Source of the DNA: Saccharomycopsis fibuligera x Saccharomycopsis cf. fibuligera
Lineage: Eukaryota; Ascomycota; Saccharomycetes; Ascoideales; Saccharomycopsidaceae
DNA length: 64,000 bases
Reading direction: 5' to 3'
NCBI GenBank assembly: GCA_001936135.1
Contig: CP012809.1
Span: forward strand, 4,141,501-4,205,500
This document shows, one piece after another, positions 51,297 to 63,762 of this stretch (position 1 is its first letter; every line of letters begins with the position of its first letter). The notes below the pieces were generated by a model. The model searched no databases and had not been told where the DNA came from. It saw nothing but the letters and a program-made list of their open reading frames with translations. The translations under genes were made by a program, and so were the position numbers.

Positions 51297-52215
51297 ACGA
51301 AGTCATAAAGAGAATAGTTGGCTAGATAGTTTAGGTAATGATGTTGAATAAATGCTAATGTATTGAATTATTTGCTTCGCTGAAAAGTTTTTGTGAATGT
51401 AGCTTAAATAGGTTTTTATGCATTCTATCAAATATAAGTCCTGTATTAATAGCGTAAACAAGGTATCTAGAGCGTACAAAAGAAAAAAAAACCATAAATA
51501 TATAAAAATTATATTAACGGGGTCAAGTGGATTGAGATTATTAACTTTGAGCTAAGAAAAAAAATTTAAGTCAACTTATACTACAATATATTTTATTTTT
51601 CTTCTTCCTTGACTTCGAGCTCGTAAAATTTCGCCCGGCTGTTGGCCAATTGCCATGTTCAATAACGAATATACATGCCTTTGTATATCATAGATGTATA
51701 GAATAGTTTTTTGCTACAGTATTATGAGGTACACTCCTGCTGAAATATGTTGTTATGCGTATCTATCATGCAGTAGAAGCACCTACCACGGCCATATCTG
51801 CCAACCTCATTGAGACACTTTTAAATATAGGTATATATTTGCTTGAACGAAAGATTCCCAAACCCATATTATTTGTTATTATACAATTGCACTTATATCC
51901 GAATTCTCTCGCGTACTTGTTTCATGTATTTAGTTTGTTGTGGATGTGCTTGAGAGTAAGCTGCTCCATAATTAGTAGTTACGAAGTCAATACAAGGACC
52001 TTCCTTCAGTGCAGACAGTCTCATGTATACTATAGTGTTTTACATTTCTAAATTTTTTCTTTGATTAATTATTGAAAATCCATAAAATTACATCTCTTAA
52101 TTTTTTTTTTTTTTTTTATTGAATAGCCTATTTACAAGTAATTGAGCACCATTTATGAACTTGGATCTGTTTTAAGACAAAAAGATTTTTTTTTTTTAAA
52201 ATATTGTTCATGCAC
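51297..52215. other. Intergenic: convergent 3' regions of VIP1 and the m-AAA protease gene
   Basis: No gene supported. T17 lies at 52101-52117 and T12 at 52186-52197. A 98-codon plus frame at 51755-52051 is hydrophobic and lacks family features. Confidence 0.5.
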
Positions 52216-54906
52216 CTATTCAGCTGCTTCTTTAGCCAGTGTAGATCCTTCATTATTCTTTTTTTCTTGTTGTAAGTCAAGATATTTATCAAATGCATCA
52301 TTTTGCTCAGGGAATGGCCTTTTGCCCAACAATCTAATCATATCTTCTCTAGTAATTACTTCCTTAGAAAGCAATTCTTGAGCCACTAAATCAACTTCAT
52401 GGGACTTTTCAATAAGCAATTTTCTGCAACGTTCATAGGATTCACTAATGATTCTTCTAACTTCATCATCAATTATTTGCGCCGTCACTTCACTATATGG
52501 TTTAGTTAAATCATTATCATCTTTACGTTCATAATTGATGTATCCCACTTTTTCACTCATTCCCAAAGAGGTCACCATGGCAGTAGCCATTCTAGTAACT
52601 TTTTTAAAATCATCTGAAGCACCACTAGTTACTGAACTGAAATGTAATTCCTCACTAACTCTACCACCAAGAGACATGGTCATACGATCATTCAATTGTT
52701 GCACAGACATCAAATAAATGTCCGGTGGCAAATATTGCGCATAACCTAAGGCACCCTGACCTCTTGGAATAATACTGACTTTTAATAATGGGTCAGCAAA
52801 TTGCAAAAACCAACCACAAATAGCATGACCTGCTTCATGGAAGGCAACAATTTTTTTCTCTTCAGGGGAAAGTAATCTAGTTTTTCTTTCAATACCACCA
52901 ATGACTCTTTCAATGGCTTGTTCAAAATGCTTTATTTCAACGTCTTCAGAATTTAATCTAGCAGCAATCAATGCGGCTTCATTGCAAACGTTGGCAATAT
53001 CTGCACCTGAAAACCCTGGAGTTAAAGCAGCTAATTTACCATTAATGTCATCAATTTGGTCTCTGAGTTTTAATTTGCTCAAATGCACTTTAAAAATATC
53101 TTTACGGCCTTCTAATTCTGGATTGTCAATATTTACATGTCTATCAAATCTGCCTGGTCTTAAAAGAGCTTGATCCAAAACATCCGGTCTGTTAGTACCA
53201 GCAAGTACCACCACATGATCAGAACTTTCAAACCCATCCATTTCCACCAAAAGTTGGTTTAAAGTGGTTTCTCTTTCATCGTTAGCCCCACTCATATTAC
53301 CCTTGGATCTAGATTTACCAATTGCATCGATTTCATCAACAAATACAATTGCTGGAGCATTTTGTCTAGCGGTTTTGAACAAGTCACGAACTCTAGAAGC
53401 ACCAACACCCACAAACATCTCCACAAATTCAGAACCAGAAACAGAATAAAATGGTACTCCAGCTTCACCAGCAGTAGCCTTAGCTAATAAGGTTTTACCG
53501 GTACCTGGAGGACCAGATAAGATTGCACCTCTTGGAATCTTAGCACCCAATTTTTCATATTTGCCAGGATTTTTCAAAAATTTAACAAATTCCATAATTT
53601 CTTCTTTGGCCTCATCACAACCAGCTACATCTTTGAACTTGATCTTAACATCAGTTTCCAAATTGAATTTTTTAGCCTTAGATTTACCAATACCAAACAT
53701 ACCACCACCCATGCCACCACCACCGGCACCACCAGTCGATCTCTTAGTCAACCAGAACAAACCGGCAATCATTAACACAGATGGCAAAAATTGCCATAAT
53801 GATCTAAACAAGTTTACTTCTTGTACATATGAAACAGGAACTTTGAATTCTTCAGTAATTTGAAGTTCTTGCTGATCTTTTTGCAAACTGCGTTCAAAGC
53901 TTTCTACTGAACCAATGGTGAAATAGTAAGTAATATCATTCAGTTGTTGTTTTCCGTTTTCATTCAATACAACCTTAACCATATTTTTGTTAATCACAAT
54001 CACTTCTTTAACAAATCCTTTAGCTAAAAGATCTCTGCGAAATTCTTGATAACTGATTTCTCTGTTATTGGCATTGCCGCTACTGGAGGCACTGGAAAAA
54101 TAGTAAGCAATGGCCAAAGTGACAGCAATATCAAACATAGTAATTCTGAATTGAAATTCCTGAGGTTTATTTGGATCATTTGGGTTTTGTTTGTTGTTCT
54201 TTTTGTTGCTACTATTAGCATTTTCGCCTTCTTGACCTTCTTTTTCAAAACGAATATCAATCTTGAATGGCGATTTTTTCACCTTCTGTTGCTGCTGTTG
54301 TCTCTGCTGTTGTTTGCGTTGAAGATTATCCAACTCTTCCATTTTTTCTCTCACCAATTTTTCCATTTCATCATTGGTCAAGAACTGACTCTTGTCTTCA
54401 TTGTTTTCTTCTTTGCGTGACTGGGTGTCGTTTATGTTGTTGTTCTTTGATTCATTGGCAGATTTGTTGTTCAGATCAGGGCCAAAGCGAGTCTTACTAA
54501 CAATATCATCAATTTCTTTGAATATCTTCTGCACGTCTTCTTTGTCCTGGTCTTTTTTGCTCTTGTCAAAATCATCATTATTGTTGTTTTCCTTATTTTG
54601 CTGCTGCTTCTGCTGCTGTGAGGTGAAAGAATGGAATAGCCGCTTGTGCTGCTGCTGGCCAAGCATAAATGCTCTTCTATTAAAGATAATTTTGTTTACC
54701 ACACCTTTATCACTTTTCACTGCTATTTTGGCGCAAGAGGCGAACCCTCTGCTGATGCTATAATTATTTATGGTTGATGGCAACGGCAAAGACGAGAACC
54801 CCGAGCATCGTAAGTTCGAGGTCTGTGCCGTCATCACCACCATCGCACCATTTTTCTTCGCCACCCGCAAAGGTTGCAACCTCGATATCTGGGAGGAAGC
54901 AATCAT
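52216..54906 (-). CDS. AFG3: Mitochondrial m-AAA protease subunit (Afg3/Yta12 family)
   Basis: An ATP-dependent zinc metalloprotease of the inner mitochondrial membrane that degrades unassembled proteins and matures ribosomal protein L32. It has 896 residues. A presequence is followed by a Gln/Asn/Lys-rich region (about 85-240). Two membrane segments lie at about 257-272 and 368-387. The AAA core has Walker A GPPGTGKT (about 465-472), Walker [12 protein letters not shown] and the second region of homology near RPGRFDRH. The protease site is HEAGH (about 687-691). [16 protein letters not shown] and [11 protein letters not shown] favour AFG3; [10 protein letters not shown] and KRPFPE resemble YTA12. 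I prefer AFG3 but cannot exclude the partner. The membrane topology excludes the single-span i-AAA Yme1. The C-terminal tail holds a CTG codon. Confidence 0.9.
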   Translation of the reverse strand: MIASSQISRLQPLRVAKKNGAMVVMTAQTSNLRCSGFSSLPLPSTINNYSISRGFASCAKIAVKSDKGVVNKIIFNRRAFMLGQQQHKRLFHSFTSQQQKQQQNKENNNNDDFDKSKKDQDKEDVQKIFKEIDDIVSKTRFGPDLNNKSANESKNNNINDTQSRKEENNEDKSQFLTNDEMEKLVREKMEELDNLQRKQQQRQQQQQKVKKSPFKIDIRFEKEGQEGENANSSNKKNNKQNPNDPNKPQEFQFRITMFDIAVTLAIAYYFSSASSSGNANNREISYQEFRRDLLAKGFVKEVIVINKNMVKVVLNENGKQQLNDITYYFTIGSVESFERSLQKDQQELQITEEFKVPVSYVQEVNLFRSLWQFLPSVLMIAGLFWLTKRSTGGAGGGGMGGGMFGIGKSKAKKFNLETDVKIKFKDVAGCDEAKEEIMEFVKFLKNPGKYEKLGAKIPRGAILSGPPGTGKTLLAKATAGEAGVPFYSVSGSEFVEMFVGVGASRVRDLFKTARQNAPAIVFVDEIDAIGKSRSKGNMSGANDERETTLNQLLVEMDGFESSDHVVVLAGTNRPDVLDQALLRPGRFDRHVNIDNPELEGRKDIFKVHLSKLKLRDQIDDINGKLAALTPGFSGADIANVCNEAALIAARLNSEDVEIKHFEQAIERVIGGIERKTRLLSPEEKKIVAFHEAGHAICGWFLQFADPLLKVSIIPRGQGALGYAQYLPPDIYLMSVQQLNDRMTMSLGGRVSEELHFSSVTSGASDDFKKVTRMATAMVTSLGMSEKVGYINYERKDDNDLTKPYSEVTAQIIDDEVRRIISESYERCRKLLIEKSHEVDLVAQELLSKEVITREDMIRLLGKRPFPEQNDAFDKYLDLQQEKKNNEGSTLAKEAAE

Positions 54907-56374
54907 CGTCTTTACTGGGGGATATAGTTGAATATGGTTTGGGAGATGAGTAGAGTATATTTTGTTTGAGATCAGGTTTTGTATTGAAGATTCTACTCAG
55001 CTAACACTTTTTCATTCTTCCGTTCTTTCTTTCTTTTGCCGCCAGTTTGGGGTGTAAGGGTGTAACTACAGGTCCCCGTTCCAGAATCCAATGGATATAT
55101 AATCATCAACTCCGGGCTATAATACACTAAGCTAAATGTCTTCAAAAGGTTTACGTAATAATATGCTTAACAAATTAATTTTGTTTCACGGCATGTAAAA
55201 CTATGAAAGAAACGTTTAAGGTAAAGGGCGAAATACGAATAAAATTAAAAGCAAAAGTGAAGAAAATTGTAAACGAAACAAGCCAAAAAAGGTCGGTGAT
55301 GAATTGAGAAAAAAATTGAAAAAATAGGAAACAGAATAGAAATAGTATAGAAAAATTTTTTAGGAAACTCAGGAAAATTAAAACAAAATCGTAAAATAAT
55401 TAAGACCAAGACTTGCTTTTCAAATTGTAAGAGTGAAAATTATTGGAAAGAAAAAAACAAAAAAATTCAAATAAAAGAGCCTATATGAATAAAGGAAGTA
55501 AAAGCGAAGATCAATTGGCAAAACAAGATGAAAGAGTAAAATAGAAGTGATTAAAAAAGAGGGGATAAAAGTGATGTAAAAGTAATGTAAAAAGTAAAAT
55601 AAAACATATCTTCAATTTTGATAAATCAATATTCGTACTCAGAATTCGACGGTTGTGCTTCGCCATGATGGTCCGGAAGCTTTCTTCTGACCCTCAACCT
55701 TTAGCTCAGCAGTGGTGACACAGCTCAAACTTTCAGCGCACTTTTTTGGATTATTAAAATGTTACTACTACTCAAAATAGATGTGTATTTTGACAATTTA
55801 TATTTCATTTAGAAGATAAGCTTTTTACTGACAATAGTTTTTAATGTGGGCTTTCCGTCCAAAGGTAGTGTGTGCATGTAGTTAGACGGTCGGCGTGCTG
55901 AATAAAAATAGAAACATCCCGACATTTGTCTGGTATCATTTCTCGAGCCGATCATGAGATGTAATCTTAATCGATTACAAAAAAACAAAATTAATTTTAG
56001 AAGGAAGAAATTCCATATATATAGTCCCTCTGAATGCCCAAGGGTTTAAGGGAACGAGCAGGACCCCAGATCATTGACCGTATATCCTATATGCGCATCA
56101 CAAGAGATGAATGTCTCAGTTTTACGTTTGAAATTCATAATTCAAGTTTTTTAAAAGGTGTTGAATTAGTTGTAACTAAACAGAGAACAAATCTGTTAAA
56201 ATTCATAACCAAATTTTTACAAAATGCATATCATTACTTTCTGCTGAAAACAACTTTTATTTAATCAAAATCATCAACTTTTTTTATTTGTCGGCAAATA
56301 TAAACTTATATAAGGTTTTTATTTTTTTTTTTTTTTTTTGTTTTTGTGGACATTTCTTGCTGTATTGAAGCTTT
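54907..56374. other. Intergenic: m-AAA promoter and CAR2 3' region, with a purine-rich tract
   Basis: No gene supported in 1.47 kb. From about 55195 to 55620 the + strand is strongly A/G-rich, with few C or T. Sequence at 55640-55760 is more complex and could hold a small RNA, but no C/D or H/ACA boxes are convincing. T18 lies at 56322-56339 near the CAR2 3' end. A 76-codon plus frame at 56034-56264 has no recognisable features. Confidence 0.5.
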
Positions 56375-57682
56375 TCAATGATGAGCAGCTTTTTCAACAG
56401 TTGGCAATTTTACCAAAGATTTTCTAATTGCATCAACACCTTTATCCAAATCTTCCTTGCTAATATTCAAAGCAGGAGCCAATCTAATAATATGGTCATG
56501 AGTTGGTTTAGCAAGAACACCTTGATCTTTCATCAACAAACACAAATCCCAAGCACTACGTCCATTAGCCTTAGATTCATCAATGACAATAGCACTAAGC
56601 AAACCCACACCTCTAACTTCAGAAATGATACCGTTACTGGATTCGGCCAATTTCAAAAGTTCTTGCTTAAGATATTCACCTTTTTCTTGAGCTTGTTGCA
56701 CCAAGTTTTCTTCTTTAACAACCTCAAGAGCAGCAATAGAAACACGACACGCTAATGGGTTACCACCGTAGGTAGAACCATGAGAACCGGGCTCAAGGGT
56801 AGACATGATTTCTCTAGAAGAAAGCACAGCGGAAACTGGCAAAACACCACCACTGATGGCTTTACCCAAAAGGACAATGTCCGGCTTGACACCTTGGTAG
56901 TGTTCGTAACAAAGCATTTTACCTGTTCTAGCAATACCGGTTTGAATTTCATCACAAATAAGCAAAACATTGTGTTTTTTGCAAAGTTCATAAACTTTAG
57001 GAATATAATCAGCTGGTGGCACCACAATACCAGCTTCACCTTGAATTGGTTCAAGTAAGATGGCAGCAACCTTATCGCCAGCATTTTTCAATGCAAGCTC
57101 AATATCTTCAATGACACCATAACGAATGACTTGTTTACCATCGGTACCTGGGATAACTGGACCAGTGTTTTGCAAAAATGGACCGAAATTGGTGGTAGCA
57201 TCTGGGTCAGTAGACATCGAAATCACCCCCAAAGTTCTACCGTGGAAATTGTTTTCAGCGGCCAAAATAATGGCTTCACCAGCAGGAATACCTTTCTTGA
57301 CGTACCCCCATCTTCTAGCCAATTTAAGACCAGTTTCAACGGCTTCAGCACCCGTGTTCATTGGTAAGACATTTTCATAATTGAAATATTCGGTAATGTA
57401 TTTAGCAAACACACCAAAGATGTCACTGGAAAAAGCACGGGAAGATAAAGTCAAAAGTTGAGCTTGATCAACGAGAGCCTTGATGATTTTAGGGTGACAA
57501 TGGCCTTGATTGACGGCAGAATAAGCAGACAAAAAATCCAAGTACTCTTTGCCTTCAGGGTCCCAAACGTGAGCGCCTTGAGCTTTGTGGAACACCACTG
57601 GCAATGGGCTGTAGTTGTGAGCAGAGTATTGTTTTTCCCACTCGGCGGCAGTTTGTGAAGAGACGTTGAAATCGAGGGACAT
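56375..57682 (-). CDS. CAR2: Ornithine aminotransferase
   Basis: Transfers the delta-amino group of ornithine to 2-oxoglutarate, giving glutamate semialdehyde, in arginine breakdown; cytosolic in yeast. I start at the ATG at 57682 ([10 protein letters not shown], 435 residues), because the upstream extension of the frame has no ATG. PLP-binding signatures of class III aminotransferases are present: [15 protein letters not shown] (52-66), NTGAEAVE (109-116), NNFHGRT (144-150), ICDEIQTG with Asp244, and the PLP lysine in LLGKAISGG (Lys274). [11 protein letters not shown] is also present. In Saccharomyces it is induced by arginine; no clear operator is identified here. It shares ornithine with SPE1 at 24678. 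Secure. Confidence 0.97.
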   Translation of the reverse strand: MSLDFNVSSQTAAEWEKQYSAHNYSPLPVVFHKAQGAHVWDPEGKEYLDFLSAYSAVNQGHCHPKIIKALVDQAQLLTLSSRAFSSDIFGVFAKYITEYFNYENVLPMNTGAEAVETGLKLARRWGYVKKGIPAGEAIILAAENNFHGRTLGVISMSTDPDATTNFGPFLQNTGPVIPGTDGKQVIRYGVIEDIELALKNAGDKVAAILLEPIQGEAGIVVPPADYIPKVYELCKKHNVLLICDEIQTGIARTGKMLCYEHYQGVKPDIVLLGKAISGGVLPVSAVLSSREIMSTLEPGSHGSTYGGNPLACRVSIAALEVVKEENLVQQAQEKGEYLKQELLKLAESSNGIISEVRGVGLLSAIVIDESKANGRSAWDLCLLMKDQGVLAKPTHDHIIRLAPALNISKEDLDKGVDAIRKSLVKLPTVEKAAHH

Positions 57683-58053
57683 TATATTGGCGTTATTAAA
57701 TATGAGCAAGTAAAAACTTGTTGTTTGTTTATTGATGAAACAGGAATAGTTGTATACAGAAAAACCACGAGAGAAAAACAGATGTTTGAGAAATGTCGCC
57801 AGCGACCTGGATGGGGGGAACTTGGCGGTCTTAAGTAGTCAAAAGGCATCGCGAACTGCTGCTCTTAGAGGTTTTTGGTGAAGCCGCGCGCAGTACAGGG
57901 CGCATGTGACCTGGAACGTTTCAGTATTGGAGCCTACAGTCGGTGTCACCAATAGCGATAATGGACAGCCACAAGCAAAAAAGACTGAGTCGTCATGAAG
58001 GAGGAAGAAATACGCTGCTTTGATAGAAATTCAAGGATTAATCATGTATATCT

Positions 58054-58263
58054 ATGATAGCACTATTTACTGTAGTGATGGTCGTTGACACTGAAAGGGC
58101 ATGGTTCCCGACTCAGCAATCGGAGGGAGTGCAAGGGATGCTGGCGATGCTGCCAGTACCGCTAAGTGAAAGCAAAGGCGACGACGCCAATACCGGCGAA
58201 AAAACAATCGCAACAGCAGCGATAAGACTATTAGGCAAGCTTATTGGCCGTTTAGATGATTAG
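58054..58263 (+). CDS. Possible small ORF, 69 codons
   Basis: ATG to stop; the product ends in a protein-like GEKTIATAAIRLLGKLIG helix. It is divergent from CAR2, about 370 bases from that start. No family recognised; it may be chance in a GC-richer promoter region. Confidence 0.18.
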   Translation: MIALFTVVMVVDTERAWFPTQQSEGVQGMLAMLPVPLSESKGDDANTGEKTIATAAIRLLGKLIGRLDD

Positions 58264-58332
58264 AAAGCAAAACCAAGGTAATATTGACTATATGGTGGTG
58301 TTATACCAACTGACTGTCCAACAAGGTCATCG

Positions 58333-58629
58333 ATGAGCTTGATGAAAAGGCTCATGTTGAGAAGAAGCTTAATCGAGGGTCTTGTCTCTGTTCTCGGCTG
58401 CCCCAATGCCGCAGGCTTTCTGTGCGGGAATCTCTTGAAAAGTGTTTCTAGGGCTCCTTCCAGAAAAATTTTTATTGTGCTAACAGCACGCGCACATGTT
58501 TTTGGAGTGCCCTGTATGCATCAGTCGCGTGCCCAAACTTTTCCCAACATGGACCCAGATCTACCCTGTAAAACACTCAAGCTAACCGTAAGGAAAAACA
58601 TTTGGCATGAGGAAGATAACAAACCATGA
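58333..58629 (+). CDS. Possible small ORF, 98 codons
   Basis: ATG to stop, 70 bases after the previous small frame and on the same strand. It is rich in Arg, Leu and Cys near the start (MSLMKRLMLRRSLIEG). No family recognised and no splice link to the frame upstream that I could support. Confidence 0.18.
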   Translation: MSLMKRLMLRRSLIEGLVSVLGCPNAAGFLCGNLLKSVSRAPSRKIFIVLTARAHVFGVPCMHQSRAQTFPNMDPDLPCKTLKLTVRKNIWHEEDNKP

Positions 58630-59497
58630 ATGCCTTAAATTTGATCCTCACTGTAAATTCCCTTTGCTTATTTTTCTTTATACGACCTGTTCTCGGAATT
58701 GGTTGCAATCGTCTATCCTCGTAGTTACCTAATTTACATGCTTGTGATGATGATCCTAGGAGTAAAAAACTTTCAAAAAGATAAGAAAAAATCCACTATA
58801 ATGGAAAGGGGATCTTTTGCCTAGCTTGCCCTTACTATTTATTGGGAAGGGAAGCCATGATGGTAAAGTAGGAATTAACTTGTAATTGTTAGGCAGTTAT
58901 AATTGGTTAACAGTTTAGTACTTCAGCCTTCAGTGGGTGTTCAGGGGACATAAGTACACCGTCATTATTTTGCTTTAGTTTTATGAACCCTAGTAGGCAT
59001 TTCAATAACTGCAAATGATAGATACCTTAGAAGTGTATACACATACTTATTTTTTGTAGGCTTTCTAAAAGACAGCAATAATTGAACTAGTGCCTTTATA
59101 CTGGGATTGGCACCGACATATTTATGGCATATTACTGGGTATTTGTCTTATCATTTTTTGTCTCTTGTTTTTAACGCTGCACAATTATTAAAATATTTCG
59201 TACCAACTCTTTGCAAAGTAAATAAGGATAAAAATATCAAGCGAGTCTGAAACCTACAGTTTTATTTTATGTTCTCTAATTATTAAATTGTCCCAAATTC
59301 AAGCCTTATATCAATAATTTCGCTTTTTGTCTCTGGGGGGTTTCATTTTTTTTTGAAGCTACCTTTGTTTGAATGTATGACAATAGATATAGTGACCCCT
59401 TGGGCAGCGAACCTCCACCAATCTATTTCTATTTTTTAGTTGATTTTGAAAGGAGTAATTTACATAATTTTAGGTTTAGGTTTCCCGGTTATGCGAG

Positions 59498-59536
<39 letters not shown>
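59498..59536. repeat. A39 homopolymer
   Basis: Thirty-nine consecutive A on the + strand after TTATGCGAG and before GACTTGAC. I found no flanking target-site duplication, so a retrotransposed origin is unproven. Confidence 0.95.
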
Positions 59537-59538
<2 letters not shown>

Positions 59539-60382
59539 CTTGACAGTATGCTCTGAAGGTCTTAAAACAAAGTTAAAAAAAAAAGGATTACTATAAACTG
59601 TCCTGTAGAAACAAAATTTTCTTACAAAAGGAAAAGTAGCAAATAAAAAACTGAAAACAAACAAACATATGTTATTAGGAATCAAATTAGACAAAAATTA
59701 TTAAAAGAGAAGAAACATTAAACTGGAAAAAGGTATTAAGTAATTTGTAAGGAGTATAAATATTGAAGCAAAACAATTTGTTCAGCTCTTTGAAACTGGA
59801 CAGCTTTAGCAGTTTCAATAGAACGCAAAGCAGTTAACCGCAATGTAAATATTAGGCAAAGAAAAAGGAGAAATTATTAACAATATAACAGCACAAACAG
59901 AATTAGAAAAGGGCAAGTGAAAAACCTTCAAAAAAGCAAAAAAACTGAAAAAGGAAGCTAGCAACAAAAACAAGCAAAGAATAGGATAAAGTTGAATAAG
60001 CAGATATGCAACGAAATTAAATATAAAACTTGGTATAAGACGAGTAGTGGAAAAATAAAAATGTTAGTAGGAACAACAAAGACGAGAATAAACAAGTGAA
60101 AACAGTTGAACAAGAACAGACAAAGATAAACAAAAACAAGCAAGAAAGGCTAACAGTAACAAAACGAAGAAAAATGATTAGAGTCGGACAAAAAGAATAA
60201 GAAAATTAGAACGTGAAAATAATAATAAAAAAGAGCAAAAAAAGCAATTATAATTTAGTCAAAATCTAATATATGGCAAAAAAATTAGATTTTATGCCAG
60301 AGATAAGAATTTTAAATCTATGCAAATAAGCGCAAGTCTTGCTGATAGTAATGATAACAGTAGCACTAACAGCAGCAAAACT

Positions 60383-63300
60383 TCAATCATCATCCTCATC
60401 CTCATTCAATTTCTTTTGCTTCAAATCTATAGCCTCTTTCAATGTCAACACATAATCTTTAAACTGGTTATGTTCATTCACCAAATAAGTGTACTTATTA
60501 TTCCAATTACTCATAATGGAGTTGAAAACCTTATTAAGTTGAACTAAATATTTTGGATTTTCAGCTGCCAGCAAATGAATAAATTCATCAATTTGATCCT
60601 TAATTTTCAAATGATCAGAAATCAAATTTTCCAACTGCTGAACATATTTGAATAACTCAATAAGTTGCTTCTTAATGGATAAAGTGGATGAAATTATTGA
60701 AGGAATTAATGGCTCCCATTTATGAATCTTGACGTTCATAATTTCAGTAACGGACTTTTTATGTAAAAGTGCGCCCCAGCCATATTCTTTGTTACTTATG
60801 GATTCAGTCTGAGTCGGAATTGCTGTCAAGCGAGCAGCCCAGTAATTGCAAGTAAACACATATTCTTCTGCGATTTCTCTCGTCCCGGCACTAAAAATCA
60901 AAATGTTGTCATTGTTGATGTAGCTGCTAGTTTCCTTCTTCACTTTATGAACCAAGTTCCGGTTATCAGTTTCAAAATCGTAGTTTCCCGGTAATTTGAG
61001 TGCCCAAAAGGTTTCAAGTTCCTTGGATTTTAAACTCTTATTGTTGATAGAATCATCAGGAATAATTTTGGAATACGTTGACACTAAGCCAAACGTACCT
61101 GATGAAATCGCATTTCGCATCCAGTTACCATCACCTATGCCGCTACCTATTGGAATAGCATTCCCAGCACCAACAACTACCGGTTCATTGCTTCTGTCAA
61201 GTCTCAATTTGGAAAATTTTTTACGTAACTTGCTGCTGCTGCTGCCGCTATCACCAGAATTGCCATTTTCAGTGATGGTTGATGTGGAACTCAAGTTATA
61301 TTGCGACGATGACGAAGATACTTTGGAGTTAAAGGAGAATAATTTTAACTCACCTCTAGAAACTACAGTGAAGTTCAATTTCCATTTCAACAAGTTATTG
61401 GATGAGTTGCTGTTATGATAATGGGTATAGTTCTTGTAACTTTTAGCAATACTGCTAGTGTTGGTTGAAGTTCTGGAGAGTGGGTTATTGTTAGATAATA
61501 ATCCTTCACCGTTATTGCTATTGAAAAAATTTTTACCAAAATGAGCACTACCAGAATTTGAAAGCGAATTAGCTGATTTACCAGTATTGATACCGAAAAA
61601 GTTTTTATTTTTATCAAATTTTTTGATTTTGAGCAAACCTTCTTTTGCCCATGGTGGGCCAGTTAATTCTAACTCCATATCTGCTTCATCTTCTTCAATG
61701 ATCACATCAGAAGCTTCCAAACTAGATGAAGTGAATGATGATGAGTTGACAATTCCTCCAGTGTATACGTTTCCATTATTGTTGCCATTACCGATTCCAG
61801 TACTGCCACCACCTTTAGCTTTATTGCCATGGCTGCTATTACTATGCTTGAAACTGGATTTATTGGAAGTTGTTACTGAATTATAAGTGCCAAAGGTGTT
61901 CGAAGTTTCTACCGTTTTCATTGTATTAGAGCTTAACGCCGAAGTAATTGAAGCGGTTGATTTATGTTTTTTCAAATCTTTATCAAGTCTGGATCCAAGT
62001 TGCGATGAACCCCTCTGCAAAGCATGCAAGAACCCCACTGGCTGTTGTTCTTTTGATTGATTATTATGCACAGTGGAGAATTTTGAGCCATTTGATCCAT
62101 TTTCCAAAGCATAGCCATCTGTAGATGGTCTCAACATGTGACTATCGCCACTACCAGAATGGGGCGACGGGTAGAGCTTAGTTGAAATAATAGTGTTTCT
62201 ATTTGCTGATCGGCTAACATTGAATGAGGTTTTTCTCAAATTGACAAAACTGCTATTGTTGTGACTGTAGTTTGAAATTTGAGTAGTTGGACTAGGCGAG
62301 GTTCCAAGCAATTTTAATTCATGTAATTCAATACTTTCATAATAATTTCTAAGACAATTTAGAGCACTCAAAGAATCTTTTGGATAAAGTTTCTCCACTT
62401 TGAGGGCATTGAGAGTGTTTTTCACAAATGTTTCTTTAGAAATATGTTTAGATAATTCAGGAGAATGCAAATCTGAATTAAGCAAAATTAACGAATAAGC
62501 AATCAAATAAACAGCATATTGATTTCCAAAAATATTTTTTGGGAATTTTTGAGTCCACACCACTGAAAAAGATTCAATAATTCTGCTAATATTTTGCGAT
62601 TCTCCTCTGAAATACAATTTATTACACAATATTCTCAAAGAATCTAATAGAGAAATATTCCACTCAAATTTTTTCAAGTAAAGTGATCGTAATTTTTTGG
62701 CATTAGGATTGGATGGGTCACACAAGACATTTAAGTATTCTTCCACTGGAACCTCATTGTAAGAATGACCATATAATTCAGAAGCAGTATTTCTCAATTC
62801 CATTACCTTCATTTCCTCATATTTAAGAGCTTTTTCCGTTTTATTAGAAATATTCGATGATGAAGAACCACCGGATCTAATGGTGGCATTATCGGTTTCC
62901 TCACCATCATTATCTTCATCAGTATTTGCATCATTGTTTGGTGCAATTTCTGTGCCCGTTTTGGGAGAAAGCGCCTGCAGTTGTATCGTTGATTTTAGTG
63001 GTGGTGCTACTGCTGTTTTCAGACCCTGTTTTTGTTTTTTATCTGCATCAAAATCAGTGTTACCGTTGGCCCGGGAAAAAGCACTGACCAGCTTAATCAT
63101 TGATAAATCCTCACGACTAGGCTGTTCTTCAATATCTTTGATTAAAGGGGTATAATGTTGGTTAGCCATAGGTCTTTTGGGTTCTGGAGAATTAACAATT
63201 AAGGAAGCTGAAGTGTTTGATTTGTCAATGTTGGAGCCACTAGCAGCAACAGGTTTTGATAAAGAATTCAAGCTCTTGGAATCGCTCACTTGAAATTTCT

Positions 63301-63762
63301 TCTTTGGTGAAGTAGCAAGAAGATCTGGGGACACTAATATTTGACGAACTGCATCAAGATCTGAATAATTGGAAGAATTGTTCGACTCTTTTTTAGTCAA
63401 TGGGGAGTAAAACTTTTCACCGTCATCTTCAATAACCGACGAGACTGATAAGGATTTATGATGACCAACAGGAGAGGTTTTTGAGTCGATTAAAACAGAA
63501 GCGCTATTTTCCTGATGTGATTTTGATATCAAGCTCGCTTCGAATTTGTGTTTATGTTTGGGAGAAGCCTAGTGGGTGTTAGTTATAAGTTGGCGTTAAA
63601 CTTTAGGACGGGAAAGCCAAAAAAAAAGAAAGTAAATAGTAAATAAAGAGACATAAAGGTACAGGTGTCTTGGAAAAACCGGTAGCCGCCATTAGCACGG
63701 GAACTGTAGTACGGCAAATGGGTGCAACATACGAGATGAAGGGTCTTCAAGTTGACGGACAT
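60383..63762 (-). CDS. YEL1: Sec7-domain Arf guanine nucleotide exchange factor, two exons
   Basis: Activates the Arf3/Arf6-type GTPase at the plasma membrane for polarity and endocytosis. Exons: 63762-63733 (30 bases, MSVNLKTLHL) and 63568-60383, giving 1071 residues. Without the first exon the long frame has no ATG near its start and is preceded by an in-frame TAG. The Sec7 domain lies at about 250-430, with the glutamic-finger motif FRGESQNISRIIESFS (Glu near 334) and YSLILLNSDLHSPELSKHIS. A PH domain, split by long Ser/Asn-rich loops, spans about 648-960 (WAKEGLLKIKKF ... FTCNYWAARLTA). A helical stretch closes the protein with an acidic tail. Saccharomyces Yel1 is 687 residues; the excess is low-complexity sequence. 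Sec7 plus PH without other domains fits Yel1 and excludes Sec7 and Gea1/2. Confidence 0.92.
63569..63732 (-). other. YEL1: Predicted 5' intron of YEL1 (164 bp)
   Basis: The minus-strand donor GTATGT is at 63732-63727. The branch-like AACTAAC is at 63584-63578 and the acceptor CTAG ends at 63569. Splicing joins ten codons in frame to GCTTCTCCC and removes the in-frame TAG that otherwise closes the frame. The short branch-to-acceptor spacing matches the IMH3 intron. Confidence 0.85.

Larger units (their letters stand above)
57683..60382. other. Unusually long intergenic region (2.7 kb) between CAR2 and YEL1
   Basis: The largest gap in the window. The part nearest CAR2 (to about 58640) is GC-richer and holds two short plus-strand frames. 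The middle (58640-59490) is AT-rich with no recognised feature. A39 spans 59498-59536. From there to about 60320 the + strand is A/G-rich, so the YEL1 transcript would have a long U/C-rich 3' region. No tRNA, snRNA or retroelement ORF is recognised. Confidence 0.6.

Noticed and set aside
51755-52051. 98-codon plus-strand frame between VIP1 and the m-AAA gene
   Set aside because: Starts with ATG but has no family features, lies in a convergent 3' region, and the composition fits chance.
58742-58850. GTGATGATGA as a C box of a C/D snoRNA
   Set aside because: No D box (CTGA) or closing stem at a suitable distance.
59498-59536. A39 as the 3' end of a retrotransposed gene or LINE
   Set aside because: No reading frame, recognisable gene sequence or target-site duplication was found around it; kept only as an open option.
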